Assembly: GCA_001804205.1 (NCBI GenBank)
Contig: MHFM01000038.1
Location: forward strand, 33,139 to 46,065
Source of the DNA: Omnitrophica bacterium RIFCSPLOWO2_01_FULL_45_10b
GTDB lineage: Bacteria > Omnitrophota > Omnitrophia > Omnitrophales > Danuiimicrobiaceae
DNA: 12,927 nucleotides
Direction of reading: 5' to 3'
The notes beneath the pieces are model-generated. The model made no database searches, had not been told where the DNA came from, and saw only the letters and a program-made list of their open reading frames with translations. The translations under genes were made by a program, and so were the position numbers. Of this stretch, positions 1 to 7,309 are shown in pieces; position 1 is the stretch's first letter; the number at the start of each line of letters is the position of its first letter.

Positions 1-383
1 AAGCAGGGATTAGGATTTATACGGTCGGCATTGGAACGAAGGAAGGGGCGCCAATCCCGCTTCGCTCTCAAGAAGGAAAGGTAAGCGGTTATAAGAAGGA
101 CCGATCGGGCCAGGTTGTGATCACAAAATTAAATGAGGAATTGATGACCAAAATCGCAAAAGACACGGGGGGGCTTTATTTTCCAGCCTCACCGAGCGAG
201 CGAGAATCCGAATGGATTTATCGGCACTTACAAAACCTTGAAAAACAGGAATTTAAACAGCGGCTCGTCGTAGAGCGGGAAGATCATTTTCAACTATTTC
301 TGGGATTTGCCATCGCGCTTCTGATCCTCGAAATGCTCATCGGCGATGCTAAAAAAGAATCCAAACAGGCGCTCTATGTTTAA
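1..383 (+). CDS. BatB-like von Willebrand factor A domain protein, C-terminal part (partial)
   Basis: The gene enters from the left edge; the open frame runs from position 3 to the TAA at 381-383, giving 126 residues. The first residues (IRIYTVGIGTKEGAPIPL) match the last beta-strand and loop of a VWA domain of the BatA/BatB type. They are followed by the usual KLNEELMTKIAKDTGG stretch and, near the C-terminus, one hydrophobic membrane segment (LFLGFAIALLILEMLIG). Bat proteins are inner-membrane-anchored, with the VWA and TPR parts outside the cytoplasm. Their role, described as aerotolerance or envelope stress, is not settled. The following TPR gene overlaps the stop by 8 nt, which is typical of a batB-batC arrangement. 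The N-terminal half, including the MIDAS metal site, lies outside the window, so BatA and BatB cannot be told apart with certainty. Confidence 0.85.
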   Translation, partial: AGIRIYTVGIGTKEGAPIPLRSQEGKVSGYKKDRSGQVVITKLNEELMTKIAKDTGGLYFPASPSERESEWIYRHLQNLEKQEFKQRLVVEREDHFQLFLGFAIALLILEMLIGDAKKESKQALYV

Positions 384-1419
384 AAGGAAACAGGCCGCGG
401 GGATTATTTTATTCTATCTTTCGATCGGTTTTCTCACCTGCGGCTTTTTTGAGACAACGGGTGGATTAAATCAAAAAGGGAATAAAAATTTTGAACAAAA
501 AAAATACGATTCCGCTTTGGATTCTTATCGAAAAGCCCAGATCCGGAATCCGGATGATCCGACCATCCGCTATAACCTTGGGACCACGCTTTATCAACTG
601 GATCAATTCCAAGAAGCCCAACAACAGCTTGAGCAAACGTTAAATACAGCCAAAACCAACGATTTAAAAGCAACCGCCTGGTACAACTACGGAAATGCTC
701 AATACCGTCTGGGGCAATTTGACAAATCCATTGAAGCATATCGAGAAGCATTAAAATTAAACCCCAATGATAAAGATGCGAAATACAACTTAGAAGTGCT
801 TCAAAAAAAGAAAAGCATCTTTGAAATGAACCAAAATCAGCGCGATCAAAAACAGAAGGATAAACCCTCCAAATCCCAGCAAAAACAAAATCAGCAGGGA
901 GGGGGCAGCGGGAAGAGCGAGCAAAAAGACCAATCGCAAGATCAAAAGAAACAGGAGCAGCAAGGCGGTGGAAGTGGCGAGCAACAAAATCAAAGCCAGG
1001 GCTCCCAACAAGAAGATAAGGGTGAAAAAGAACAAGATCAGAAAGAACAAGAAGAGAAAGCAAAAGAATCGCAATCCCAAAAGGAGAAAGAACAAAAAGG
1101 CAAAGAAAAGAGCGATCAAGATCAATCGCAGGAACAATCCGAACAAGACCAAAAAGATAAAGAACAAGAAGGCAAACAGAGCGGTCAAAATCAGCCCGAA
1201 GGACAGCAACCGACGCCCATGAGCCCGGCAGAAAAAGGCCAGCAAGGCCAAAAACCAGAGGAACAGCAAGGCGAACAATCTCAGCCGCTCCTTCAAGGCC
1301 AGATGTCAAAGGAAAATGCCCTCAGAATTCTGGATGCGCTCAAGCAATCTGAGCAAGAGCTTCAGACCTTGCGTCAACCCAAACATCAGGCGGATCGTGA
1401 ACCCCTAAAAGATTGGTAA
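376..1419 (+). CDS. BatC-like TPR protein with long Gln/Lys/Glu-rich tail
   Basis: 347 residues from the ATG at 376, which overlaps the upstream stop codon (ATGTTTAA) and suggests translational coupling; an in-frame ATG at 346 would overlap by 38 nt and is less likely. Residues 8-25 form a hydrophobic signal or anchor segment. Residues about 34-135 hold three TPR repeats (for example GNKNFEQKKYDSALDSYRKA and GNAQYRLGQFDKSIEAYREA). Residues about 150-305 are extreme low complexity, rich in Q, K, E, D, S and G. The last 35 residues are again ordered (ALRILDALKQSEQELQ) and end in KDW, a C-terminus I recognise from BatC-type proteins. Known family role: TPR partner of the Bat VWA proteins at the membrane; the biochemical function is unknown. 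A Cys at residue 22 sits in a poor lipobox (FLTC), so a lipoprotein is not supported. Confidence 0.85.
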   Translation: MFKRKQAAGIILFYLSIGFLTCGFFETTGGLNQKGNKNFEQKKYDSALDSYRKAQIRNPDDPTIRYNLGTTLYQLDQFQEAQQQLEQTLNTAKTNDLKATAWYNYGNAQYRLGQFDKSIEAYREALKLNPNDKDAKYNLEVLQKKKSIFEMNQNQRDQKQKDKPSKSQQKQNQQGGGSGKSEQKDQSQDQKKQEQQGGGSGEQQNQSQGSQQEDKGEKEQDQKEQEEKAKESQSQKEKEQKGKEKSDQDQSQEQSEQDQKDKEQEGKQSGQNQPEGQQPTPMSPAEKGQQGQKPEEQQGEQSQPLLQGQMSKENALRILDALKQSEQELQTLRQPKHQADREPLKDW

Positions 1420-1436
1420 CCATTAAGGAGGAAATT

Positions 1437-1880
1437 GTGCTCATCGAAAAAATTGAAACGGACCTTAAAAATGCGATGAAGGAAAAGAATGAACTCACGT
1501 TGAGCACGCTCCGAATGGTTAAAGCCGCCGTCAAAAATAAGGAAATCGAAAAAAAGGTCAAAAGCCTGAGCGATCAGGAACTCATAGAGATCATCCAAAA
1601 GCAAATCAAGCAAAGAAGAGATTCGCTGGTTGACTTTGAAAAGGCAGGCCGGAGCGACCTGATTAAGAAGGAAAAAGGTGAAATAACAGTTCTCGAACAA
1701 TACCTTCCAAAGCAACTGACCGAATCTGAGCTAAAAACAATCGTTCAAAAGGCCGTCCAAGCTACAGGAGCCAAGACAAAGGCGGATATGGGAAGAGTCA
1801 TGAAGGAGCTTATGCCTCAAATTGCTGGCAAAGCGGATGGCAAACAAGTCAGCCAAATCGTCTCAAGCCTTCTGCCGTAG
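1437..1880 (+). CDS. yqeY: GatB/YqeY domain protein
   Basis: 147 residues. The GTG at 1437 is chosen as start because AAGGAGG at 1425-1431 lies 5 nt upstream, and because the product then begins MLIEKIETDLKNAMKEK, as usual for this family. A TTG at 1413 would add 8 residues and overlap the upstream gene. The whole chain is a helical YqeY domain (TLSTLRMVKAAVKNKEIEK, then IIQKQIKQRRDSLVDFEKAGR, then EQYLPKQLTESEL). The C-terminal part resembles the tRNA-binding tail domain of GatB, the amidotransferase subunit that converts Glu-tRNA(Gln) or Asp-tRNA(Asn), but YqeY lacks the catalytic part. Its role is uncertain, perhaps tRNA-related. In many bacteria it sits beside rpsU and dnaG; here it follows the Bat genes by 17 nt and is the last + strand gene. 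Confidence 0.9.
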   Translation: MLIEKIETDLKNAMKEKNELTLSTLRMVKAAVKNKEIEKKVKSLSDQELIEIIQKQIKQRRDSLVDFEKAGRSDLIKKEKGEITVLEQYLPKQLTESELKTIVQKAVQATGAKTKADMGRVMKELMPQIAGKADGKQVSQIVSSLLP

Positions 1881-1968
1881 GAATCAGCGCTGTTTGATAT
1901 TACTTACCGCAGAAACAGCTTATCATACTTTACATAAGATACATTATCGGACGTTATAGATTATACAA

Positions 1969-2002
1969 CCTAAACAGTCATGGGATCCTTGTTAGGGGTT
2001 TT
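1969..2002. terminator. possible bidirectional terminator in convergent gap
   Basis: Between the convergent yqeY and def genes, CCTAAACA (1969-1976) can pair with TGTTAGG (1990-1996), leaving one bulged A and a 13-nt loop. On the + strand the stem is followed by GGTTTTATT; on the - strand it is followed by TTGTAT. The stem is short and A/T-rich and the T-runs are imperfect, so this is a weak candidate supported mainly by its location. A second weak stem (GCTGTTT 1889-1895 with AAACAGC 1913-1919) lies just after yqeY but has no T-run. Confidence 0.3.
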
Positions 2003-2007
2003 ATTAC

Positions 2008-2505
2008 CTACAAGTAGCGCTTGCGGCGGAAAACATCGGTTTTTAGGGAGACAACGCGATCGACAAATAAAAAGCCATTGAGATGGTCAATTTCATGCTG
2101 GACGCACCTTGCTTCCAAGCCGGACGTAATATGCTCTTGCTTCTTGAAATGAATATCCCGCCATTCGAATTTAATTTTCTCGGCCCTCCTTACATTTGCT
2201 GTGAAATCCGGAAGGCTCATGCACCCCTCGCGAAAAATAGCCTCATGCTCAAATGTGGTAATAACAGGATTAATCAATACAAGCAGTTTTGCCCCGGGCA
2301 CCTTTGCGGATGCATCCACGATGGCAATTTGTCGCGGCACACCTACCTGGGGCGCGGCGATGCCGATTCCTCCGGGCTGGCATTTCATAAATTTGATCAG
2401 TTGATCGATAAAAATCCGAGTTTGGCGGTCCACAGTTCTCACCGGTTCTGAAACGCGGCGTAAAATGGAATCTGGGAAATGGCGAATGGCCAGTCGTGAA
2501 GGCAT
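2008..2505 (-). CDS. def: Peptide deformylase
   Basis: 165 residues, a normal length for the enzyme that removes the formyl group from the initiator methionine of nascent chains in the cytoplasm. All three family motifs are present: GIGIAAPQ at about residues 46-53, EGCMSLP at 93-99 and QHEIDHLNG at 136-144. The metal ligands are therefore Cys95, His137 and His141, with Glu138 as the catalytic base. The N-terminal LAIRHFPDSILRR and the basic C-terminus also fit. It begins 3 nt after the stop of the double-ACT gene and is the last gene of the - strand run. The more usual def-fmt pairing is not seen here; fmt would have to lie elsewhere. All key residues are intact. Confidence 0.97.
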   Translation of the reverse strand: MPSRLAIRHFPDSILRRVSEPVRTVDRQTRIFIDQLIKFMKCQPGGIGIAAPQVGVPRQIAIVDASAKVPGAKLLVLINPVITTFEHEAIFREGCMSLPDFTANVRRAEKIKFEWRDIHFKKQEHITSGLEARCVQHEIDHLNGFLFVDRVVSLKTDVFRRKRYL

Positions 2506-2508
2506 GAA

Positions 2509-3057
2509 TTAAAAGCGGGAAGAATCTAAAGAGTTGATTGAAATACGGACGCCAAGTTTTTTCTCAAGTTTTGCCAACTGCGGCTTGATACGCATAAAGA
2601 GCTTTGAGCGTTTGGGAACATCCGCTTCCAAAACCAAGGCGTATGCTGTTTTTTTACCCGTTCCGATAATTTTAGAATTTAAATCTGTGATATTTAATTT
2701 AAAATCTGCCAATAATTTGGAGACAAAATAAACAATCCCAGCTCGATCCTTGCCGAGCACAGAAATAGTCCAAGGCGACGTTCCGCGGCCATGTTTTTCA
2801 CCTCGAATCAGACGTCGGCGAATTTCTTTCATTGAAATGACAAGCGATGACTTCGTTTCTAATTCGTTCAGAGTGCTTGAAAATCGATCCTGAGCCGATT
2901 GATTTGGCAATGCAGCCAAAAAAATCATGGCAAACTCTCCCTCTAAAATCGTCATGCTGGCATCTTCTAAATTCCCCCCTGCCCTGTATAAGGCGCCGGT
3001 TAATGCAGCGACAATACCCGGCCTATCTTTACCTGTAACTGTAATGGCTAAAATCAT
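2509..3057 (-). CDS. Tandem ACT-domain protein, GcvR-like
   Basis: 182 residues made of two ACT domains. The first is at about residues 2-80 (ILAITVTGKDRPGIVAALTG). The second is at about 95-175 (WTISVLGKDRAGIVYFVSKL). Each carries the GKDR(P/A)GIV loop that usually forms the amino-acid-binding interface between ACT domains. The two-domain architecture matches GcvR, the glycine-cleavage regulator known from enterobacteria, and many uncharacterised bacterial proteins of the same form. No DNA-binding or enzymatic domain is attached, so the protein probably senses a small ligand and acts through a partner. The ATG is preceded by GAGGTGA. The gene lies 25 nt after cca and 3 nt before def. The glycine-cleavage assignment should not be taken for granted, because no gcv genes are visible. 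Confidence 0.85.
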   Translation of the reverse strand: MILAITVTGKDRPGIVAALTGALYRAGGNLEDASMTILEGEFAMIFLAALPNQSAQDRFSSTLNELETKSSLVISMKEIRRRLIRGEKHGRGTSPWTISVLGKDRAGIVYFVSKLLADFKLNITDLNSKIIGTGKKTAYALVLEADVPKRSKLFMRIKPQLAKLEKKLGVRISINSLDSSRF

Positions 3058-3082
3058 GAATCACCTCATATTTAAAAAATGA

Positions 3083-4408
3083 TTATTTTTCCTTAAGGAA
3101 ATGCTTTTTGACCCATTCGATGGCTTGAGCATGAGAAGTAATAGTCCCTTCCAGTTGCAAAGCATAAGCCTCATCCAAGATATCTTTCATAGCAGGACCC
3201 GGCTTAAGACCGATTGCGATTAAATCATCACCCGTTATCAGCCGCTTAGGTTTGAGCTCTTCACGCTTAAATTCCTTCAGTTTCTTCTTCAAAAAGCGGA
3301 AAAGCTCCAATTTTCCATGGCTGGCCAAACAATCAATGCGATGAAGTTCTAACTCAACAAGAAAATTCTCGCGTGATAAAAACTGCTTCAGCTTGCCAAT
3401 GCGCATTTCTTTGACATTTGCAAATTTCATGTGATTTTCAACGCAGGACACAATATCTGAAATTTCCCGGTTTGAAAATCTAAGGCGCGTCAATATTTGA
3501 TCGCTCATCTCGGCTCCGACGTGGGGATGATTATAAAAATGAATTCTCTCTCCTTCGTCAGAAAAAGTGGGTGGTTTTCCCACATCATGCAAAAGCGCCC
3601 CAAATGCTAAAATGACTGATGGCTTATCGAGCTGATCCATCAGCATTTTCGTGTGAATAAAAACATCTCCTTCCGGATGAAATTCGGGTGGCTGATCTAC
3701 CTTTTTCATCGCCTCTACTTCAGGCAGAATCTCTGCAAGCAATCCGCTTTCGGATAAAAGTTCAAGTCCTTTTCCCGCATTTGGGCGCGTAAACATCTTG
3801 ATTAATTCATCTCGGATGCGCTCTTGACTCACCGAACGAATTTCTTTTCGGAGCCGCTTAATCGCCTGCCACGTTTCAGATTCAATCGTAAAACCTAAAT
3901 TTGCGGCAAAACGGATGGCCCTGAGAAGCCTCAATCGATCTTCTTCAAAACGTGCCTCCGGCCTTCCGATGGTTCGAATGAGCTTCCTGCTGATATCTGC
4001 ACGCCCTTCTATATAATCGATCACCTTGCGGGCCAAAGGATCGTAAAAAAGGCCGTTTACAGTGAAATCCCGCCGTTTGGCATCTTCCTCGGGAGTTGTG
4101 AACGCTACCCCATCTGGATGGCGGCCATCGCGATAAGGCCCTTCCCTGCGAAACGTAGCCACCTCAAATTGATGCTTACCGGATACAACAATCATCACTC
4201 CAAATTGTTTGCCGACCGGGATGCACTTTGGAAATATCCGCTCAATTTCTTCGGGTATGCCGGTGGTAGCGATGTCATAATCATCCGGTGTCTTTTTCAT
4301 GACCAAATCACGAACACAACCCCCTGCAAAATAAGAAAGGTGCCCTGCTTTCTTAAGCTGACGAATAACTCCAAACGCTGCGCTTTTCTGACTACTTGCC
4401 GCTGCCAT
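3083..4408 (-). CDS. CCA tRNA nucleotidyltransferase / poly(A) polymerase family, with HD domain
   Basis: 441 residues, class II nucleotidyltransferase. The head domain shows GGCVRD (residues 29-34), the catalytic DYD pair (Asp43 and Asp45), RRDFTVN (112-118) and the neck signature RFEEDRLRLLRAIRF (153-167). A C-terminal HD domain follows, with HDVGKP at 274-279 and further histidines at about 294-296; such domains often carry metal-dependent phosphohydrolase or phosphodiesterase activity. The enzyme adds or repairs the 3' CCA end of tRNAs. Close relatives add only poly(A) or only part of CCA, and the sequence alone does not let me separate these, so no symbol is given. It lies 16 nt after acyP, with a GGAG-type site before the ATG. 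Confidence 0.93.
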   Translation of the reverse strand: MAAASSQKSAAFGVIRQLKKAGHLSYFAGGCVRDLVMKKTPDDYDIATTGIPEEIERIFPKCIPVGKQFGVMIVVSGKHQFEVATFRREGPYRDGRHPDGVAFTTPEEDAKRRDFTVNGLFYDPLARKVIDYIEGRADISRKLIRTIGRPEARFEEDRLRLLRAIRFAANLGFTIESETWQAIKRLRKEIRSVSQERIRDELIKMFTRPNAGKGLELLSESGLLAEILPEVEAMKKVDQPPEFHPEGDVFIHTKMLMDQLDKPSVILAFGALLHDVGKPPTFSDEGERIHFYNHPHVGAEMSDQILTRLRFSNREISDIVSCVENHMKFANVKEMRIGKLKQFLSRENFLVELELHRIDCLASHGKLELFRFLKKKLKEFKREELKPKRLITGDDLIAIGLKPGPAMKDILDEAYALQLEGTITSHAQAIEWVKKHFLKEK

Positions 4409-4424
4409 ACGAACCTATCTCCGC

Positions 4425-4697
4425 TTAACGAATTTGGAATCGATCAAATGTTCCAGTTGGTTCACTCCATTGAATCTCAATATGATCCACATAAGCACCC
4501 AAAGGGCCCTTGTGCGACCAGTCAATCATCTTGTTAAGCGCCTCTTCCTCCCCTACTGCAACGATCTCAACCTTGCCGTCCGAAAGATTTCGAACAAAGC
4601 CTGCTAGCTTAAGTCCTCGGGCGCGTTGAGAAGCGCTGGCACGAAAAAAAACACCCTGAACCAAACCGGAAATTGTAAGATGAACTTGCTTGCTCAC
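4425..4697 (-). CDS. acyP: Acylphosphatase
   Basis: 90 residues, full length for this small cytoplasmic enzyme, which hydrolyses carboxyl-phosphate bonds such as acetyl phosphate or 1,3-bisphosphoglycerate. The family signatures are complete: GLVQGVFFR at residues 11-19, with the phosphate-binding Arg19, and GFVRNLSDGKVE at 33-44, with the catalytic Asn37. The start codon is GTG, and GTGA overlaps the TGA stop of the upstream transporter gene by 4 nt, which implies coupled translation. No strong Shine-Dalgarno site is seen, consistent with coupling. Why an acylphosphatase should be linked to a transporter is not clear from the sequence. Confidence 0.96.
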   Translation of the reverse strand: MSKQVHLTISGLVQGVFFRASASQRARGLKLAGFVRNLSDGKVEIVAVGEEEALNKMIDWSHKGPLGAYVDHIEIQWSEPTGTFDRFQIR

Positions 4698-5866
4698 AAC
4701 TTTTTCAGGCGCGGAAGAATTAAAAATGCAGATAAGCCCACCAATGCCGTTCCGATAATTAAAGCTTGTAAGCCAATCCGTTCATACAAAAAGCCGCCTG
4801 CAAATCCACCTAAAGCCTGCCCTAAATTAAACAAACTCATCAAAATTGCATAAAGCGAACCTTCTACCCCTGTTGCATGAGAAAAGCGCGCCGCAGCTGA
4901 AAACATGGGAAGCAAAACATTGTAGCCCATCACCCCCAGCAAAAGTGAAATGACGAACGCGCTTTCACGATTCGCGATAAAAAGGGTTGACAGAATATCA
5001 AGGAATCCAATCCCAATGGCCCAATATAAAGCATTACGAAGCGGGACCCCTTTGAAAAACCGAAGAAAGAGCAAACAGCCCAAAATAGCGCCAATCCATG
5101 TCGTGCTGCTCAGAAGACCAAGAAAAATTTCGTCAAATTTCAGCGTTTCACGCATGTAAAAGAAGAGGGGTGTACCAATCGCTGCTGAACTTGCGACGAC
5201 GAACAACAAAGCCAGAAACCATTTCAAATCACCCTCAATAATATGGCCAACGCTTTCTAAGATGGGGGCGATTACATTCTTAGGGCGAATATTTCGAGGA
5301 TGCGGTTTCTCGTGTAGAAATAAGATAGCAACAAGAGAAAACAATGGTAACACTGCTGTAATGAAAAAAATTTGTTGTGCGGGCATATGAGCCGCGAGCA
5401 CCCCGCCTGTGAAACCGCTAATCGCAGCGCCGACACTTCGAGCACCCCAAGCAATTCCCTGATAAACTTGGGCTGTGTTCTTTCGTGAATATTCAACAAC
5501 TAAGCCGTCTGTAATCACGTCAACGGCGGCCAAACCGAGATTGGCAATCATCATGGCGATAATGAGCCACTTTTCATAAGGAGGAAATAGCCCTAAAAGT
5601 ATCCAACCAACGCAGGAAAGAATTGAGCAGATAATGAGATACGGCTTTCGTCTGAGCCCTCCAATTGGAAGCGCATCCGAAATTGCACCATAAACAATTT
5701 TGAAAAACCACGGGGCGCTTGCGACAGAGGTGATGAAAGTAATCTTTGCAATACTAAAACCTTGGGCTCTCAAGTAAAGAGGAAGCGCAATCCCTGCAAT
5801 CCCTAAGGACCCTTGGATGAAATAGACGACTGCCGCAAGCCGCGCAACGCTCCAATTAAGTAGCAT
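4694..5866 (-). CDS. MFS transporter, BT1 (folate/biopterin transporter)-like
   Basis: 390 residues with about 12 hydrophobic segments arranged as two bundles of six, separated by a polar loop near residues 190-210 (HEKPHPRN). The second helix and following loop (WFFKIVYGAISDALPIGG, then RRKPYL) and the fourth helix (AAVDVITDGLVVEYSRK) are the places where BT1/folate-biopterin transporters are conserved, and the match there is good. AmpG-type or other MFS permeases are the alternative. The protein sits in the inner membrane; the substrate cannot be named from sequence. The ATG lies 6 nt after the upstream gene's stop, without a strong ribosome site, and the 3' end overlaps acyP by 4 nt. Confidence 0.8.
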   Translation of the reverse strand: MLLNWSVARLAAVVYFIQGSLGIAGIALPLYLRAQGFSIAKITFITSVASAPWFFKIVYGAISDALPIGGLRRKPYLIICSILSCVGWILLGLFPPYEKWLIIAMMIANLGLAAVDVITDGLVVEYSRKNTAQVYQGIAWGARSVGAAISGFTGGVLAAHMPAQQIFFITAVLPLFSLVAILFLHEKPHPRNIRPKNVIAPILESVGHIIEGDLKWFLALLFVVASSAAIGTPLFFYMRETLKFDEIFLGLLSSTTWIGAILGCLLFLRFFKGVPLRNALYWAIGIGFLDILSTLFIANRESAFVISLLLGVMGYNVLLPMFSAAARFSHATGVEGSLYAILMSLFNLGQALGGFAGGFLYERIGLQALIIGTALVGLSAFLILPRLKKL

Positions 5867-5872
5867 GAATCG

Positions 5873-6193
5873 CTAATCCAGAAGAAAATCCCTTGCTTTT
5901 TGGCGGCCGGTCAGTTTTTTGTAATCATCGTAATCAATCCATGCCAAATCGCTTCGTGCCGCATTCAGCCGTTTGACAATCTGAAACCTTTCGGCCGGAT
6001 GGGACTCAAAGCGCCTGCTCGTTACATAAAGGAATGGGGTATGACAACCAGGGCATTCTTTAACTGTTTTATAATCTAAGCCAAGTTCTCGACATTGCGC
6101 ACAATCCCCTAAGCTATCTCCAACCACCAGGAGATGCTTTTCAATATCGGCAAGGTCTTTTTCAACCCAGGTTCTCAGCCATACTTTCATCAT
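5873..6193 (-). CDS. Small four-cysteine (putative zinc-ribbon) protein, unknown function
   Basis: 106 residues from the ATG at 6193, which is preceded by AAGGAGA at 6205-6211 (11-nt gap); a second ATG follows directly at 6190. A TTG at 6229 would lengthen the protein by 12 residues but has no ribosome site. I do not recognise the family. It shows two CxxC knuckles, CAQC (Cys31, Cys34) and CPGC (Cys47, Cys50), 12 residues apart. This spacing suits a zinc ribbon. An acidic, helical N-terminus precedes them (VEKDLADIEKHLLVVGDSL). The C-terminal half is rich in charged and aromatic residues (WIDYDDYKKLTGRQKARDF). No signal peptide is seen, so it is probably cytoplasmic. It lies between the Lys-rich EF-Tu-like gene and the transporter in a tight run. 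Confidence 0.75.
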   Translation of the reverse strand: MMKVWLRTWVEKDLADIEKHLLVVGDSLGDCAQCRELGLDYKTVKECPGCHTPFLYVTSRRFESHPAERFQIVKRLNAARSDLAWIDYDDYKKLTGRQKARDFLLD

Positions 6194-6230
6194 GGATAGG
6201 TTTATCTCCTTACCCTCTTGAACCCGCAAA

Positions 6231-6629
6231 TCACGCTGGCGAAAGAACTAAATCATGTTCTCGGACCCGTTCCTTCACTTGAAGGCCGATTTCATCGCCC
6301 TTCTTTGCATTCTGGAGGGGTATGCGGTCAATTTGCATAGAGGCAACCGTTTGTTCAAAATCAGTCGTAGTTCCCTTGAGCAAAATTGTATCGCCAACGG
6401 CAAGCGGCTTCTTAAGCTTTACAACCGCGGCCTGGACATGAGGGAAATAATGCGTGACCACGCCAATGATGCGATTTTTTGGAATCCCCTCGTTCGCTTG
6501 GGCCCTTTTAGATTTCTTTGCAGCTTTTTTCCATTTGCTTTTCTTTCGCACCACTTTTTTGGTTGATTTCTTTGATCGTGTTTTCTTGACTGTTTTTTTC
6601 TTCATTTTCTTTTTCTTCTTAGCGGCCAT
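6231..6629 (-). CDS. Lysine-rich-tailed protein with EF-Tu domain 2-like beta-barrel
   Basis: 132 residues. The ATG has a strong site (CGGAGGG, 5 nt upstream). Residues 4-42 are a histone-H1-like tail: 22 Lys and 3 Arg among the first 42 residues, mixed with Ala, Ser, Thr and Val. Residues about 53-130 form a small beta-barrel resembling domain 2 of translation GTPases. Visible features are IGVVTHYFPHVQAAVV, then LAVGDTILLKGTTTDFEQTV, SMQIDRIPL and GDEIGLQVKERVREHD. Stand-alone proteins of this barrel are known in many bacteria and archaea as translation-elongation-factor-like proteins of unknown function. They have no GTPase domain, and none is seen here. The tail should bind nucleic acid or acidic partners, which is inference. 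The gene lies 24 nt downstream of pcm. Confidence 0.85.
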   Translation of the reverse strand: MAAKKKKKMKKKTVKKTRSKKSTKKVVRKKSKWKKAAKKSKRAQANEGIPKNRIIGVVTHYFPHVQAAVVKLKKPLAVGDTILLKGTTTDFEQTVASMQIDRIPLQNAKKGDEIGLQVKERVREHDLVLSPA

Positions 6630-6653
6630 TTTGCCCTCCGGATGTTTATAGAA

Positions 6654-7304
6654 TCATGAAACGTTGGACTGCATGATGACAAATCGAACGGGTGTTAAAT
6701 GCTTGATTTCCAAGGTATTCTTTCTTTTAATTCCCAAAACAAGGTCTTGGTCAAGCTCACCGACAGGGATTACAATCCTCCCCCCTTCTTTCAACTGTTC
6801 CATAAGCGCTTGAGGGATTTCTTTTGCAGCTGCAGTGGCGATCATCTTATCAAAAGGCGCTTCTTCCGGCCAACCTGAGCATCCATCTCCATGCTTTAAA
6901 TGAACGTTCTTATACCCCATCCGTTGCAAGCGCTCGTTGGCCAATCCATGAAGTGGCTCGACAATTTCAACGGAATACACCTCGCCGGCCAATTCCGCCA
7001 AAATCGCGGTTTGATACCCTGAGCCAGTCCCAATTTCAAGCACCCGGTCTTTTTTCGTAATCTCCAAACGCTCGGTCATCAAAGCAACAATATAAGGTTG
7101 GGAAATGGTTTGATTGTACCCAATCGACAACGGATGATCTTCATACGCTTTCATTTTCAAATCGGGAGGAATGAATTGTTCCCTTGGAATTTTTCGAAAA
7201 GCAGTTAATACTTCCAAACACTTGATTCCGCGACCTTTCAATTGTCGCTCGATCATCTTTTCTCTTTCCTCGGTAAGCCAAAGGTCAAGCTTTAGCTTGT
7301 CCAC
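6654..7304 (-). CDS. pcm: Protein-L-isoaspartate O-methyltransferase
   Basis: 216 residues from the GTG at 7304. The enzyme uses S-adenosylmethionine to methylate isoaspartyl residues and so begins repair of aged proteins. Features include RGI near residue 25, FRKIPREQFIPP (about 36-47), HPLSIGYNQTISQPY (about 57-71), which is the substrate-side signature, and the SAM-binding loop VLEIGTGSGYQTA (about 88-100). GGRIVIPVG and a closing VRFVIMQ follow. The start is uncertain: TTG 7346 would overlap the preceding gene by 37 nt, GTG 7304 begins 5 nt after that gene's stop, and ATG 7256 would trim 16 residues to a start close to that of typical family members. The catalytic core is unaffected by this choice. 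Confidence 0.93.
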   Translation of the reverse strand: MDKLKLDLWLTEEREKMIERQLKGRGIKCLEVLTAFRKIPREQFIPPDLKMKAYEDHPLSIGYNQTISQPYIVALMTERLEITKKDRVLEIGTGSGYQTAILAELAGEVYSVEIVEPLHGLANERLQRMGYKNVHLKHGDGCSGWPEEAPFDKMIATAAAKEIPQALMEQLKEGGRIVIPVGELDQDLVLGIKRKNTLEIKHLTPVRFVIMQSNVS

Positions 7305-7309
7305 AAATT

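Noticed and set aside
434..1309. Long antisense open frames (291 and 168 codons) opposite the TPR gene
   Set aside because: They are the complement of the low-complexity Gln/Lys/Glu tract; the absence of stops follows from CAA/GAA/AAA codons. The products are Leu/Phe runs with no domain, and the + strand gene is clear.
1881..2007. Small gene or RNA in the convergent gap
   Set aside because: No open frame with a ribosome site and no strong structure; only weak stems are present.
4118..4537. 139-codon + strand open frame over cca and acyP
   Set aside because: It lies opposite well-conserved motifs of two clear genes and has no plausible ribosome site or domain.
6255..6651. Hydrophobic Phe-rich + strand open frames opposite the Lys-rich gene
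   Set aside because: They are the complement of AAA/AAG lysine codons, giving TTT/CTT; no independent support.
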